From Mycolicibacterium alvei (GTDB lineage Bacteria; Actinomycetota; Actinomycetes; Mycobacteriales; Mycobacteriaceae), in contig NZ_AP022565.1 in assembly GCF_010727325.1 (NCBI RefSeq), forward strand, positions 5,394,001-5,458,000: a stretch of DNA of 64,000 bases, read 5' to 3'. The notes under the pieces were generated by a model, which saw only the letters and a program-made list of their open reading frames with translations, did not search any database and was not told where the DNA came from. Below, piece after piece: positions 7,591-16,681 of this stretch (the first letter of the stretch is position 1; every line of letters starts with the position of its first letter). The translations under genes were made by a program, and so were the position numbers.

Positions 7591-9094
7591 CAATGCCGCG
7601 CAGTTAAGGTCCGCGCCCTGTTGTCAACCGTCGAGGATTTCGATGGTGATGGCGGTTGTGTAGTTGGTGCGGTCGATGGCGCCTTTAGCCCGGTGCTTGG
7701 AAATGGCGCGTTTGACCACTCGGGGACTCGAGCGTGATCGCCGCGCTGGTAGCGGCTGGTTGAGGGCGGCGGCTCCGATGCAGCCGATCAGGTCGATGGT
7801 GGCGTCGGCGATCGTTGCGGCGGCGTGAATGACTTGGTCGCGGGCGGTGTTCAGGGCGACGGTGAGGCTCAGCCGGTCGGGGCCGATGTCGGGACGGGCC
7901 AGTGCGGTATCGGCCAGGGCGGTGCGCAGGGCCTGGTAGGTGATCAGCAGTGCGTAGACCTCTTGGGTGATGCCGGCGGGGTACCCGCGCGCAGCACTCG
8001 TCCGCCAGAATGGTCGATTTCAATTCCAGGTAGCTGGTTTCAATCTCCCACCGTTGATGGTAGAGCTCGACCAGTTCGTCTGCGGGATATTGCTTTTCGT
8101 CTAGCAGGGTGGTGACCAGGCGGTAGTGACCGTAGCGGGTCGCCCCGCCGTCGAGCCGCACGCTGATGCGGGCGTCGATCACCCGCACGGTCACCGCGCC
8201 CATCCGTGCCAGCCACGTCCGGTCCGCCAGCGTCTTGATCGGGGCAGCACACGGGCGTCTTTGCAGCGGATCAGCAACTCGGCATGGGTCGAGGCGATCT
8301 TTTCCACGAGAGCTGTGACGGCGAAGTTGCGGTCAGCCAACAGCAGCATGTCTGGTTTCAGGCACCGCAGCAGCGTTGGTGCATAGGTGGTTTCGCCTAC
8401 TCCGTAGGCGCCGAACACGGCATCGACGACGGTGCGGGTGCCACACGCCACGACCGTCAGCATGCGCAGCATCGGATACCCGGACTCGGCGTCGGGGCGG
8501 CCGGTTTGGCGGCCGAACGCTGCGGCGTTGGCTGCACTGTTGGGCACGAACATCGAGGTGCCGTCGATCGCGCAGACCAACAGCCCATGCCAGCGCGTCG
8601 CGCCGACAGCCGGGCCGCGTACCAGGGTGAACAATTCGCGCAGCGGGGCAACTCCGACACGTCGCAATGCTTGTGACAGTGCCGAAGAACCCGGTGCGGC
8701 CACGGTGACCGGATCCAGGCCGGCGACCAGCCGCGCCCAGACCTGCTGGTATCCGATCTCGGCGAACAACGCCCCGGCCAGCAGCAGGTAGACCACGACC
8801 CGCGAGGGCAGCACCCGAACACGGCGCTGTACGCGGCCGGTGTTCTCAAGGCGGCATCTACAAGATCGGCGGACACGATCCGGGTCAACTCGCCCAGATG
8901 GCCCGGCGCGAACCGGCCCTGACGACCCGGTGGCCCAGGACAGATGACAGACTGAACAGACAGCGGAACTCCCTGGTGAGATGGTGTCTTTGGACGGACA
9001 ATCCATCGATACCGGGAGTTCCGCTGTCCTACCGGCATCCCACACGGCGTGTCACAATTGCCACACCAGTCACACGCTTAACTGCGCGGCATTG
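7591..9094 (-). mobile_element. Left IS copy (IS4 family), 1504 bp
   Basis: It has 18-bp perfect terminal inverted repeats, CAATGCCGCGCAGTTAAG, at both ends. It is identical to the right copy except for single-base length differences in homopolymer runs; I found no substitutions on reading them side by side. Adding back the missing bases of each copy gives the same length, 1508 bp, for both. Confidence 0.92.
7624..9038 (-). pseudogene. IS4-family DDE transposase, frameshifted (left copy)
   Basis: Restored across frames, this is a transposase of about 470 residues. The catalytic parts are the first Asp in CAIDGTSMF, the second in LLLADRNFA, and [15 protein letters not shown], which is the Y-R-E-K signature of the IS4 family. 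Compared with a full-length frame, four single bases are missing: one G near 8850 (GCCTTGAGAAC), one C in the CCCC run near 8240, one G near 8010 (TTCTGGCGG) and one C near 7985. Two of the four (near 8240 and 7985) are shared with the right copy. As written the gene cannot make transposase. Since every change is a homopolymer shortening, base-calling error is as likely as real decay. Confidence 0.85.
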
Positions 9095-9097
9095 CGA

Positions 9098-10306
9098 CTA
9101 GCGGTGCGGTCCTTGCGAAGCTTCCTCGTCATTGGTGCGCAGCGGGGGCAGTACGGCCGGCAGCACGAGGCGACGACGCAACCGGCCGCTCGACACCTGA
9201 AAGAGGTGACCATGCGTGGCGACATTGCCGCGCAGATCGTCGCGCGCGGTCAGGTAGGTCCAGCGGTCGGAATCGGGCAGGGCGAAGAACTGTTCGAAGA
9301 AGCCGGGCACCTCGTCCGGAGGCATCCGCAGCAGCGCCTCCAAACCGATCCGCCGAAGCCGGTGGACCACACGCGCGCCGAGCGGCCAGACCGTGTCCTG
9401 GGCCGCAGCCAGCGCTTTGTCCGGACCGTCCGGCAGGCGGGCCGCAAGAGCGTCGGCCACCCGCGGGGCGAGCGTCAACGAGGCCGCCACACTGAAACCC
9501 GTCGCAGGGTGGATCAGTGGTGCGGCGGCACCGAACCCGAGCACACCCCGCCCGCGATGCCGTGGATGGTCGACCCGAAACGAGACCTTTTCGCTGCGTG
9601 CGTCTTTCGGCACCGCGATGCCGTGGCGCGTCAGCCGGGCGTGAAGCCTTCGCCGCAGCGTCGACAACGGCAGGCCGGGCCGACGCGCCAGCGAGGTCTC
9701 CTCCAGGAGCACCTGACCTTCGCCCAGCGGGACCGCGTAGAGGAACGTCGGCCAGCCGGGCTCGCCGTGATCGGCGCGCCAGTCCATGAACAGCGCCTCG
9801 TCGGGGGAGACCAACGGCGCGGCCACGGCTTCGTCGACGATCAGACCGTATGCGGTCTGTTCCGCAGGTGTGCCCTCGGGCGAGGTGCGGTCCAGGGGGC
9901 GCCACAGGCCTGCTGCGTCGACGACGACCGCCGCGCGCAGCTCGCCCCCGTCGGCCAAGGCGACCACGCCCCGCTCCGGTGACCCGACGGCGCGCCCGGT
10001 GTGGACTTGCACCCCGGTCAACTGGTGGACCAGGTGGGCACGAAGCGCGCGCACGTCGAGGACGGCGTACTCCCATCCCAGCCGGTGTTCAGTCAGCGCG
10101 ATCGCCCGGCCGGCGGCTCGGGCCGCGATCACCGAAGCCGGCAGATCGGCCGGAAGTTCCCGGCTCCACATGCCGTAGGTCGCCAACCACGGCCGCTCCG
10201 GGGCCCGGTCGAGCAGCCCGGTGACCAGTCCGAGCCGCCCGCACGCCCCTGCCAACGCCAACCCGGCAGGCCCACCGCCGACGACCAGAACGTCCATGCG
10301 TCTCAT
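9098..10306 (-). CDS. crtY: Lycopene cyclase-family FAD-dependent protein
   Basis: A 402-residue flavoprotein. The FAD-binding Rossmann motif is at residues about 5-15 (LVVGGGPAGLALAG), followed by the lycopene-cyclase-type block WLATYGMW, then the FMDWR and VLLEETSLA segments, and GFSVAASL near residue 280. The family closes the ends of lycopene to form beta-ionone rings in carotenoid synthesis, using FAD without net redox change. The ATG at 10306 is preceded by GAGAAGG. The same frame runs much further upstream, but that extension is antisense to the next gene and is not coding. No other carotenoid genes lie nearby. The TAG stop falls within the IS-adjacent target sequence, so the gene is whole but sits at the very edge of the cargo. 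Confidence 0.82.
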   Translation of the reverse strand: MRRMDVLVVGGGPAGLALAGACGRLGLVTGLLDRAPERPWLATYGMWSRELPADLPASVIAARAAGRAIALTEHRLGWEYAVLDVRALRAHLVHQLTGVQVHTGRAVGSPERGVVALADGGELRAAVVVDAAGLWRPLDRTSPEGTPAEQTAYGLIVDEAVAAPLVSPDEALFMDWRADHGEPGWPTFLYAVPLGEGQVLLEETSLARRPGLPLSTLRRRLHARLTRHGIAVPKDARSEKVSFRVDHPRHRGRGVLGFGAAAPLIHPATGFSVAASLTLAPRVADALAARLPDGPDKALAAAQDTVWPLGARVVHRLRRIGLEALLRMPPDEVPGFFEQFFALPDSDRWTYLTARDDLRGNVATHGHLFQVSSGRLRRRLVLPAVLPPLRTNDEEASQGPHR

Positions 10307-10690
10307 CGTGCCTTCTCTCCACCGCGCCGGTGTAGAGGGAGGTCGCCTGCGCCCGTGATGCCGTCGCGATCGGCGCGGCGGTGAGGGAGCCGGGACGCCA
10401 CCGCCGGTGGAGGGTGTCGTGCCGACCGTCAACGCGGTCACGACGCGGAGATGCGTGGGCCGATCATTTGCCCACGGTGCCCTCCGCAGCGTGGCCGGCG
10501 ACGCCGAGCGTCGGGTGGAGGAAACGTCGCACCGCAATAGCGGGCAATTATTCTGTTGCAGCTGCGTCAATTTCGCGTCGGTCTGCGGAGAATCCGACAT
10601 TGCGGATCGAAACGCAAGGGTCTTCCCCGATTGCCCACGCCCATCGCAGCTGAGGATTATGTTTGCTGAAACTCGAGCGGGAGGTTCGCG
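10307..10690. other. 384-bp divergent promoter region
   Basis: This lies between the lycopene cyclase start (minus) and the beta-propeller gene (plus). No convincing reading frame is present. The stretch 10535-10675 is relatively AT-rich and precedes a GGGAGG ribosome binding site at about 10679-10684. I see no clear operator dyad. Confidence 0.5.
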
Positions 10691-13132
10691 ATGGGGTGGG
10701 AAAAGCACATCGGCCGCGTGGGTGCATTGGCCGTAGCGCTGGGTATCGGCTCCGCGGTGGCGGCCGTGCCGGGCGTGGCGTGGGCACAACCCGACGGTGC
10801 GAGCTCGGCCGGTACGTCGGACAGTCCCGCCGGCGGTTCGCCCGGAGCGGCCAAGGACGACGACGAACCGTCCGCCTCCGCAGCATCGAACGATGCTGTC
10901 GCCGAATCTGGCGAGAGCCCCTCGGCCACAGATGCCGAGGAGCCGCCGACGAGCAAGCGGCGCTCCAACGGCGGCACGAGTGCCGCGGCGCCGGACACGC
11001 TCGGCGAGGCGCAAGTCGACACTGCTGAGCAGGATCTTGATTCGGAATCTCGACGCATATCCGGAGATGGCGACGACGCCGAGTCCACCACGGTGGCGAC
11101 CCCGCCGACAACCGACGAACCTGCTACAGCCGCACCGGCCCCGCCGGTCGAGACGCAGACGGCGCCGGTCCCCGAGAACGCGAGTGACGCCGCCGACGCC
11201 GCCGCGGAGGAACCGCCTGCGACGGTGGTGACGCCGTTGTCCGCGCCCCAGGAGATCACCGACGACAGTGAAGAACCCGAGACTCCCGCCGCCGCTCCGC
11301 TGCTGTGGACGATACTGTCCTCTGCCCGACGATATTTCGGCGAGCAGATCACGGAGACAGCCACCCCCGCCGTGTCCGCGCCCACCGGTCAGGCGGGGTC
11401 GGCCGACGATGTCGCGGCCGCCGCGCCGTCGAGTTCGATCCCGGGAAACCCCGACGGACCCGTGGTGTTCGGCGTCGACGGCACCCGCTACCAAGTCACC
11501 TCCAACGGGGTGGTCACCCGGGTCAGCATCCTCGACGAGGACGGCCAGATCATCCTCACCACCGACGAGATCCCCGGGTCGAGCACCACATTCACTGAAG
11601 CCGTGGCGCGACCCGACGGCACGCTGATCGTGGTGACCACGGACGAGCGTGGCAACCGCTCGGTCGTCTCAGCCGTGGACAACCAGGGCAACGTGACCAG
11701 GATTGCCGCGGTGACCGGTGCGCCGAAATCGACGCCGCTGGTCGGCTCCGACGGCGCCCTGTACTTCCGCACCGAGATCCCCCGCCCGTTCGGTCCGTTC
11801 GGGGAGACCATCGACTACCGCTATGTCCGAATCTCCCCGGCCAACACCGTGCGGTCGTTCGCAGCGGACACGGATGTGCAGCTGGAGCCGGACGGAAGCG
11901 CCTACCTGGTGTCGTCCTGGTTCGGCTTCTCGACCTTGCGCGCGATCGACCCCAATGGGGTGACGCGGGCGATCCCGCTGCCCTACGGCGCCGATCCGAG
12001 CGCACCGATCCTGGCGCAGGACGGAAACATCTATGTCACCGCGGGCGTCCGAAGCTTCTTCGGCACCAAGTCGACCCGGGTGTACACGGTCACCGACGAC
12101 TCACACACGGTGCGCGCCGTCCGCGGTCTGCCCGGCGAGACGGTGGTGACAGCCGACGGTCTCTATCTGGAGACCTTCACCTACGACGGATCCACCGACA
12201 ACCTGACCGGGACGACGTACATCTCCAGGATCACCGTGACCGCCATCGCCACCTCTGATGTGATCGACGGCCGCATCGCGGGATTCCAGGTGACCCCGGG
12301 CGGCACCGTCTACGCGCCGCTCAACGCGGCTTCCTCGGACGCCGCGACCGTCGCGGTGGTCGACAGTGACGGCGATGTGAGCACCGCGATCCTGCCGGGC
12401 ACGCTGGTGTTGCCGGGTGAGAGCGGCGTCGTCGTCGGCGGCGCGAGCGCCGCCGAGAACTTCGGCTACTTCATCTACACCGCGGACGGCGCCGAGCACG
12501 TGGCAGTGTTGAACCCCGACGGCACCGTCGCGCGCACTGTCGGCCTGCCACTGGGCGCGACCCAGAGCGAGGTGTTCTTCGGCCCCGACGGCGCGGCGTA
12601 CGTGGTGCTTCAGTATCGCGATGCGCAGGGCCAGTACAGTTCCCAGCAGATCCTCGCGCTGTCCAACGACACGTACACCCCGTTGGTACCCGGACGTTCG
12701 TTCTTCACCACACCCACGAGCCGGCCCAATGTCCGGTTCGGGCCGGACGGCACCGGCTACCTCATCACCAACTCCGCCCCCGGTGGCTCGTACCCGAGCC
12801 TCGAGGTGCTTGGATTCAATGCGGCGGGCGAAACCGTATCCCGCGCAAGCGGTCTACCCCACCCGGTGCTCGAATACGACACCAGCGCCTCTGACTCCCG
12901 GGTCCTGGTGTTCGCACCCGACGGCACCGCGTACGTGACCACTTACGGTCCCGTCGGTGCCGGCGTCTATGCGGTGACCCCCTCCGGTGCGGAGAAGGTT
13001 CTCGACCTCGACTATCAACAGCTGGGCAACGTCACCACCCCGTCCTTCAGCGCCGACGGGACCGGGTATGTGACGACGTCCGGCGGTGGCCAAGGCACGG
13101 CGGTCATACGCATTCCGTCGCTGGGCACCTGA
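10691..13132 (+). CDS. Large secreted beta-propeller-like repeat protein
   Basis: An 813-residue exported protein. A signal peptide (residues 1-32, with AVPGVAWA before the cut) is followed by a long low-complexity Asp/Glu/Ala/Pro/Thr linker (about 33-225). About 570 residues of repeating strands come next, with recurring short blocks such as FGPDGAAYVV, FAPDGTAYVT, FSADGTGYVT and FGPDGTGYLI. Those DG-x-Y repeats mark blades of an NHL/SMP-30-like propeller. Mycobacteria make several cell-wall proteins of this plan; I cannot assign a ligand or enzymatic role. The ATG at 10691 has GGGAGG six bases upstream. The propeller has no visible active-site motif. Confidence 0.75.
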   Translation: MGWEKHIGRVGALAVALGIGSAVAAVPGVAWAQPDGASSAGTSDSPAGGSPGAAKDDDEPSASAASNDAVAESGESPSATDAEEPPTSKRRSNGGTSAAAPDTLGEAQVDTAEQDLDSESRRISGDGDDAESTTVATPPTTDEPATAAPAPPVETQTAPVPENASDAADAAAEEPPATVVTPLSAPQEITDDSEEPETPAAAPLLWTILSSARRYFGEQITETATPAVSAPTGQAGSADDVAAAAPSSSIPGNPDGPVVFGVDGTRYQVTSNGVVTRVSILDEDGQIILTTDEIPGSSTTFTEAVARPDGTLIVVTTDERGNRSVVSAVDNQGNVTRIAAVTGAPKSTPLVGSDGALYFRTEIPRPFGPFGETIDYRYVRISPANTVRSFAADTDVQLEPDGSAYLVSSWFGFSTLRAIDPNGVTRAIPLPYGADPSAPILAQDGNIYVTAGVRSFFGTKSTRVYTVTDDSHTVRAVRGLPGETVVTADGLYLETFTYDGSTDNLTGTTYISRITVTAIATSDVIDGRIAGFQVTPGGTVYAPLNAASSDAATVAVVDSDGDVSTAILPGTLVLPGESGVVVGGASAAENFGYFIYTADGAEHVAVLNPDGTVARTVGLPLGATQSEVFFGPDGAAYVVLQYRDAQGQYSSQQILALSNDTYTPLVPGRSFFTTPTSRPNVRFGPDGTGYLITNSAPGGSYPSLEVLGFNAAGETVSRASGLPHPVLEYDTSASDSRVLVFAPDGTAYVTTYGPVGAGVYAVTPSGAEKVLDLDYQQLGNVTTPSFSADGTGYVTTSGGGQGTAVIRIPSLGT

Positions 13133-13561
13133 TCAGTCGTACATGACGGCCAGCCCTTTGCGCCTCAGCTCCGCCAACCCCTCCCGGAACGCCTGAAGGT
13201 ACTCGGGCGGATGCCCGATCCAGTCGGTGATCTCCCCGACGACCTTGACCGGTTCCCGGCTGCGGTACGAGTGGGTGGGGTTCCCCGGAAACTTCTTGTC
13301 CGTCACATTGGGGTCGTCCTCGACGGCCCCGAGCGGTTCCACCATGTAGACCCGGCCGGGCCCCTCGCCGAGTGCCAGCTCGGCGGCCAGCACCGCGGCG
13401 TCCAATGCCCTTGTTACGTAGACGTGGTTGGAGACGCGCCCCGCCTCATAGTTCGACGGGCAACCCGGCACCAGCAGATCGCCCTCGCGGAGATCCGCTT
13501 TCGTGCCGTGCAGGTAGGCCCCCGACTCGTGTACCACGAAGCGCTCCGTCATGTCCGACAT
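13133..13561 (-). CDS. arr: Rifampin ADP-ribosyltransferase
   Basis: A 142-residue protein matching the Arr family along its whole length: FVVHESGAYLHGTKADL at the start, SNYEAGRVSNHVYVT in the middle, then EDDPNVTDKKFPGNPT, VVGEITDWIGHPPE and the end RRKGLAVMYD. Arr enzymes transfer ADP-ribose from NAD+ to the C23 hydroxyl of rifampin and give inducible rifamycin resistance in fast-growing mycobacteria. The length equals the classical mycobacterial protein when the ATG at 13561 is used (GGGGG just upstream); the frame continues upstream with no family match. It is convergent with the beta-propeller gene and meets it base to base. It lies inside the compound transposon, so it is potentially mobile. 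Confidence 0.95.
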   Translation of the reverse strand: MSDMTERFVVHESGAYLHGTKADLREGDLLVPGCPSNYEAGRVSNHVYVTRALDAAVLAAELALGEGPGRVYMVEPLGAVEDDPNVTDKKFPGNPTHSYRSREPVKVVGEITDWIGHPPEYLQAFREGLAELRRKGLAVMYD

Positions 13562-13694
13562 ACGACCCCCATCCGTTCCCATGCTGTCTCGCTGGCCGGG
13601 CGATTGTGCCCGACGACCGGGGTCTTGCCGCAACCCCCCACCCGCGCCTTATAGTGAGAGTGGGAACGGCATTGCCGCACAACAGCACTGCCGG

Positions 13695-14612
13695 CTACAG
13701 CACGATGACGATCTTTCCGGCGAGATGCCCGGCACGGCTCTCGTCCAGGGCGGCGACGACTTCCTCCAGCGGGAACGTGCGGCTGACCGAGACGGTGAGG
13801 CGGTCCTGCTCGTACAGCGACACCAGTTCGCGGAGTGCCTCGGAGAGAAGGTTTCCCGCACCGCCGACGTGAAGCCGGATCCCGGTGTCGGCCGCGTCGA
13901 ACGCCACCAGTGAGAGAACGCGAGCGGGGTCCCCGGTGAGTTCGATCGACATCAAGATCTCGCCGCGGCCGGAGGCGTCGAGCACGGCGTCGACTCCCTG
14001 CGGGGCCGCCGCACGCACCCGTTCGACGAGCCCGTCTCCGTAGGTGACCGGTGTCGCGCCGATCGACCGCAGATACCCGTGGTTGCGTTCGCTCGCCGTG
14101 CCGACGACGCGGGCGCCCCGGGCATCGGCCAGTTGGACTGCGAAGCTACCGACACCGCCCGCGGCGGCGTGGATGAGCAGCGTGTCGCCCGAGCCGACAC
14201 CGAGCGCCTGCAACACGGCGTAGGCCGTGCCGCCCGCACCGGCGAGCGACCCCGCCACCTCCCAGCTCATGCCGGCGGGTTTGCGGACCAGGTCGGCCGC
14301 ACCGGCCAGGGTGTACTCGGCGAACGCCGGCGCCGTCGACGCTCCCAGCACCTCGTCTCCGACCGCCCAATCCGTTACGCCCGAGCCGATTTCGTCGATG
14401 ACACCGGCCACGTCGGACCCCGCTCCGGCGGGCAGCGCCAGCGGGATCTGCTCACGCATGAAACCCGCGACGATCTTCCAGTCGATGGGGTTGACGCCGG
14501 CGGCTCGCACCGCGATGCGGACCTGACCCGGCCCGGGCACCGGAGGCGGCGTCTCGACCAGTTTCAAAACATCGGGGTCGCCGTATTCTGCGAACTGCAC
14601 GGTGCGTGACAT
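13695..14612 (-). CDS. Zinc-independent quinone oxidoreductase-like MDR enzyme
   Basis: A 305-residue medium-chain dehydrogenase/reductase. The N-terminal catalytic domain has VRAAGVNPIDWKI and PAGAGSDVAGVI. The nucleotide-binding motif is LLIHAAAGGVGSFAVQLA (about residue 145), typical of NADPH-using quinone reductases, and there are no structural-zinc cysteines. It would reduce quinones or enones in the cytoplasm; the substrate is unknown. Its 3' end is about 130 bp from the arr start. The upstream gap holds a 10-bp inverted repeat (14630-14639 and 14677-14686). Confidence 0.85.
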   Translation of the reverse strand: MSRTVQFAEYGDPDVLKLVETPPPVPGPGQVRIAVRAAGVNPIDWKIVAGFMREQIPLALPAGAGSDVAGVIDEIGSGVTDWAVGDEVLGASTAPAFAEYTLAGAADLVRKPAGMSWEVAGSLAGAGGTAYAVLQALGVGSGDTLLIHAAAGGVGSFAVQLADARGARVVGTASERNHGYLRSIGATPVTYGDGLVERVRAAAPQGVDAVLDASGRGEILMSIELTGDPARVLSLVAFDAADTGIRLHVGGAGNLLSEALRELVSLYEQDRLTVSVSRTFPLEEVVAALDESRAGHLAGKIVIVL

Positions 14613-14629
14613 CTGCTGCTCCCATCGGT

Positions 14630-14686
14630 GGTGGACCCTCCGGCCGGTGCAACCGCGGCAGGCGGCGGATTACTCCAGGGTCCACC
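14630..14686. promoter_or_regulatory. Inverted repeat GGTGGACCCT / AGGGTCCACC upstream of the MDR gene
   Basis: Two perfect 10-bp arms (14630-14639 and 14677-14686) are separated by 37 bases, just upstream of the minus-strand gene that starts at 14612. It may be a paired operator or a leader hairpin. No regulator in the window is clearly linked to it. Confidence 0.4.
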
Positions 14687-14735
14687 TACACCGGCGACGG
14701 CATCCACGTCATGCACGTCACGGCGGTCCAGCGGA

Positions 14736-15221
14736 TCAACGCTCCAACGTGAAGTACATCAACGTGACAGTCCGTTTGCGGAGGCGTATCTGCATGCGCC
14801 CGAGGAGAGTGCCGGGGCCCAGCCGTCGGAGGTCGCCGGTGATGGGCCGCAAGATGCGGGGGTTGACGGCCACGTCGTAGTCGAGGTGATCGTGGCCGGC
14901 GGCCGTACTGCGGCGGGAGTAGGCGCCGAAAGCTGCGGGCCGCCTGGCACTGAGCCAGAGGTTCGTGCCGCTGTCGGCGGCAAGACGCTTTCCTTTCCAC
15001 AGCCCGGCCGCAGCGGCCGACATCAGCCGGGTAAACAGTCGTCGCGGGCGAAGGGGCAGACGCTGCAGCCCGATCACAGCGACGATGCGTCCGGTGTGAT
15101 CGCCCAGTGCTGCCGCGGGCTCGCCGGCAGAGGCGAAAGCTGTTGCCAAAGCTTGAAAGTCAAGGCCATCGGAGGCGATGGGCACGGAGTAGGCGGCAGT
15201 GTCGGAATGCATGTGGATCAT
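14736..15221 (-). CDS. Small uncharacterised protein, family copy A
   Basis: A 161-residue protein that I do not recognise by function. It shares a pattern with the proteins at 31163-31675 and 34232-34786: a charged N-terminal helix, a GR-x-VAV-x-G segment, PRRLFTRL, a GK-x(2-4)-G-x-N block (GKRLAADSGTN), a DYDVAVNPRILRPI segment, LRRLGPGTLLGR, and the closing LMYFTLER. No signal peptide or membrane segment is seen. The ATG at 15221 has AAGGAG upstream and overlaps the GMC gene stop (ATGA), so the two are translationally coupled. All three copies sit next to AhpD-like, GMC or Coq4-like genes, which suggests a shared substrate; the actual role is unknown. Confidence 0.7.
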   Translation of the reverse strand: MIHMHSDTAAYSVPIASDGLDFQALATAFASAGEPAAALGDHTGRIVAVIGLQRLPLRPRRLFTRLMSAAAAGLWKGKRLAADSGTNLWLSARRPAAFGAYSRRSTAAGHDHLDYDVAVNPRILRPITGDLRRLGPGTLLGRMQIRLRKRTVTLMYFTLER

Positions 15222-16681
15222 TGCTCCTTGCGTGAGGTCGGTTGGTATCCGGCGATGAAGCTGCTTTGGCGTTCGGCCAGGGCGGCGATGGTCATGGACG
15301 GCGGCGTGCCGGGTGCACAGGGCAGAATCGACCCGTCGGCGATGAAGAGGCCCGGATGTCCGAAGACGGCCCCGGTGTGGTCGACCACACCGTCGGCCGG
15401 CGAGGTGCCGATCGATGCTCCGCCGAGTGGGTGCACCGTGAACGCCCGGTCGCTGCGCGCGCCGAACGGGGCGTTGACGAAGATGCGTTTGGCGCCGTAT
15501 CCGCGTGCCAGGCGCACGACGTCGTTCTCGAGTTCGTGGTAGATGTGTGCGTCGTCGGCGCGCCCTTCGGGGATGTGCAGTCGGTGTCCGTCGAAGGCGA
15601 CCTGTGCGGACATGGTTCCCGAACCCATGCTGAAAAGGATGGTGCCGCGATCGATCGCGCGTGCCGCAGCTTTCGGAAGCTCGAACTGATTGAGCGGGAG
15701 TCCGAACGCCCCGGTGATCGCCGTGTGCTCGGCAAGGGTTCGATGCAGGAGTGCCGTCACTGTGGGTTCGGTCCGGGTGCCGCGGTCCTTGGGCGTGCCG
15801 GCCAGCAGCGTTGCCATATCGCCGTTCGGATTGAACCGCGATCCCAGCGCGCGACCCAGTCGGGGCAGGGTGCGGTGCCTGTCGCGACCGGCGAACAGGA
15901 GGCGCAAGGTTCCGAGGGTGCCGGCCGCGAGCACCAGCCGCGTGGTTGACTCGACATAGGTACGGCGGGCGGCGTGGTCGCGGTAGCGGATCTGCCAGCC
16001 GCCTTCGTGGGGGCCGATCGCTGTCACCTCGCTCAGCGCGCGGAGTTCCGCGCCACATCCGGTGGCCAGCGGCAGGTAGTTGCGGTCGAGCGTGGACCGC
16101 GTGAACGCCTTCGGGTCGGTGGCGGTGGGCGCGTCGGAGTGCAGCGCCAGATCCGGATGGTGGGGCGGGCCGAGATCAGCCATGGCGAGCGCCTTCTCGA
16201 ACGCTTCGCGGCGCGGTGACCGGTCGGCGATGGGTGCTGCGCCCAGCATCCGCTTCACCGAGTCGAAATGCGGGCTCATCTCGGCTGCGGTGATCTCCGG
16301 TGGATAGGCGGCGAAGTAGGCGTCCGGCGGCCTGACCTGCATGTCGGTGTACACGAGTGAGCCACCGCCGACCCCGCTGGCGACCAGGCAGGAGATCTTG
16401 TCGAACTGATGCAGCTCGTAGAGACCTCCATGGGCGACGGTGACCGTGCGCGCCACATGTGGTGTCGCCCAGTGCACTCCGCGCAGCATTCGCAGTGCAT
16501 TCTTGGAACGGCGGCCAGGCGAGCCTGGCGGGGGCAAGGTCCCCGGCATGTTGTGCCACCAGCCGCCTCGCTCGAGGATCAGGACGCGCAGCCCGCTCTG
16601 GGCAAGCCGGGCAGCGGTGATCGAACCGCCGAACCCGGACCCGACGACCACAGCGTCCCAGGTGTGCTCAGCGGATGGCAT
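15218..16681 (-). CDS. GMC-family FAD oxidoreductase, cholesterol-oxidase-like (copy 1)
   Basis: A 487-residue flavoenzyme. The FAD motif VVVGSGFGGSITAARL is at residues about 10-25, a GVGGGSLVYTDMQ block is near 115, and the C-terminal active-site block is HPLGGASIG followed by GLFIADGSILP. This is the plan of sterol/alcohol oxidases and dehydrogenases such as ChoD. It lacks the C-x2-C-x2-C-x3-C cluster present in the second copy. The ATG at 16681 (GAAGGG upstream) overlaps the AhpD-like gene stop by 14 bp; an in-frame GTG at 16699 is possible. It probably oxidises a hydroxyl of a hydrophobic molecule; which one is not shown. Confidence 0.85.
   Translation of the reverse strand: MPSAEHTWDAVVVGSGFGGSITAARLAQSGLRVLILERGGWWHNMPGTLPPPGSPGRRSKNALRMLRGVHWATPHVARTVTVAHGGLYELHQFDKISCLVASGVGGGSLVYTDMQVRPPDAYFAAYPPEITAAEMSPHFDSVKRMLGAAPIADRSPRREAFEKALAMADLGPPHHPDLALHSDAPTATDPKAFTRSTLDRNYLPLATGCGAELRALSEVTAIGPHEGGWQIRYRDHAARRTYVESTTRLVLAAGTLGTLRLLFAGRDRHRTLPRLGRALGSRFNPNGDMATLLAGTPKDRGTRTEPTVTALLHRTLAEHTAITGAFGLPLNQFELPKAAARAIDRGTILFSMGSGTMSAQVAFDGHRLHIPEGRADDAHIYHELENDVVRLARGYGAKRIFVNAPFGARSDRAFTVHPLGGASIGTSPADGVVDHTGAVFGHPGLFIADGSILPCAPGTPPSMTIAALAERQSSFIAGYQPTSRKEQ

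Noticed and set aside
10307..11494. An N-terminal extension of about 400 residues to the lycopene cyclase frame
   Set aside because: It is antisense to the beta-propeller gene and low in complexity. The family start with a good ribosome binding site is at 10306.
15222..16058. A longer frame joined to the small protein at 14736
   Set aside because: The upper part is an out-of-frame shadow of the GMC gene. The ATG at 15221 has AAGGAG and overlaps the GMC stop.
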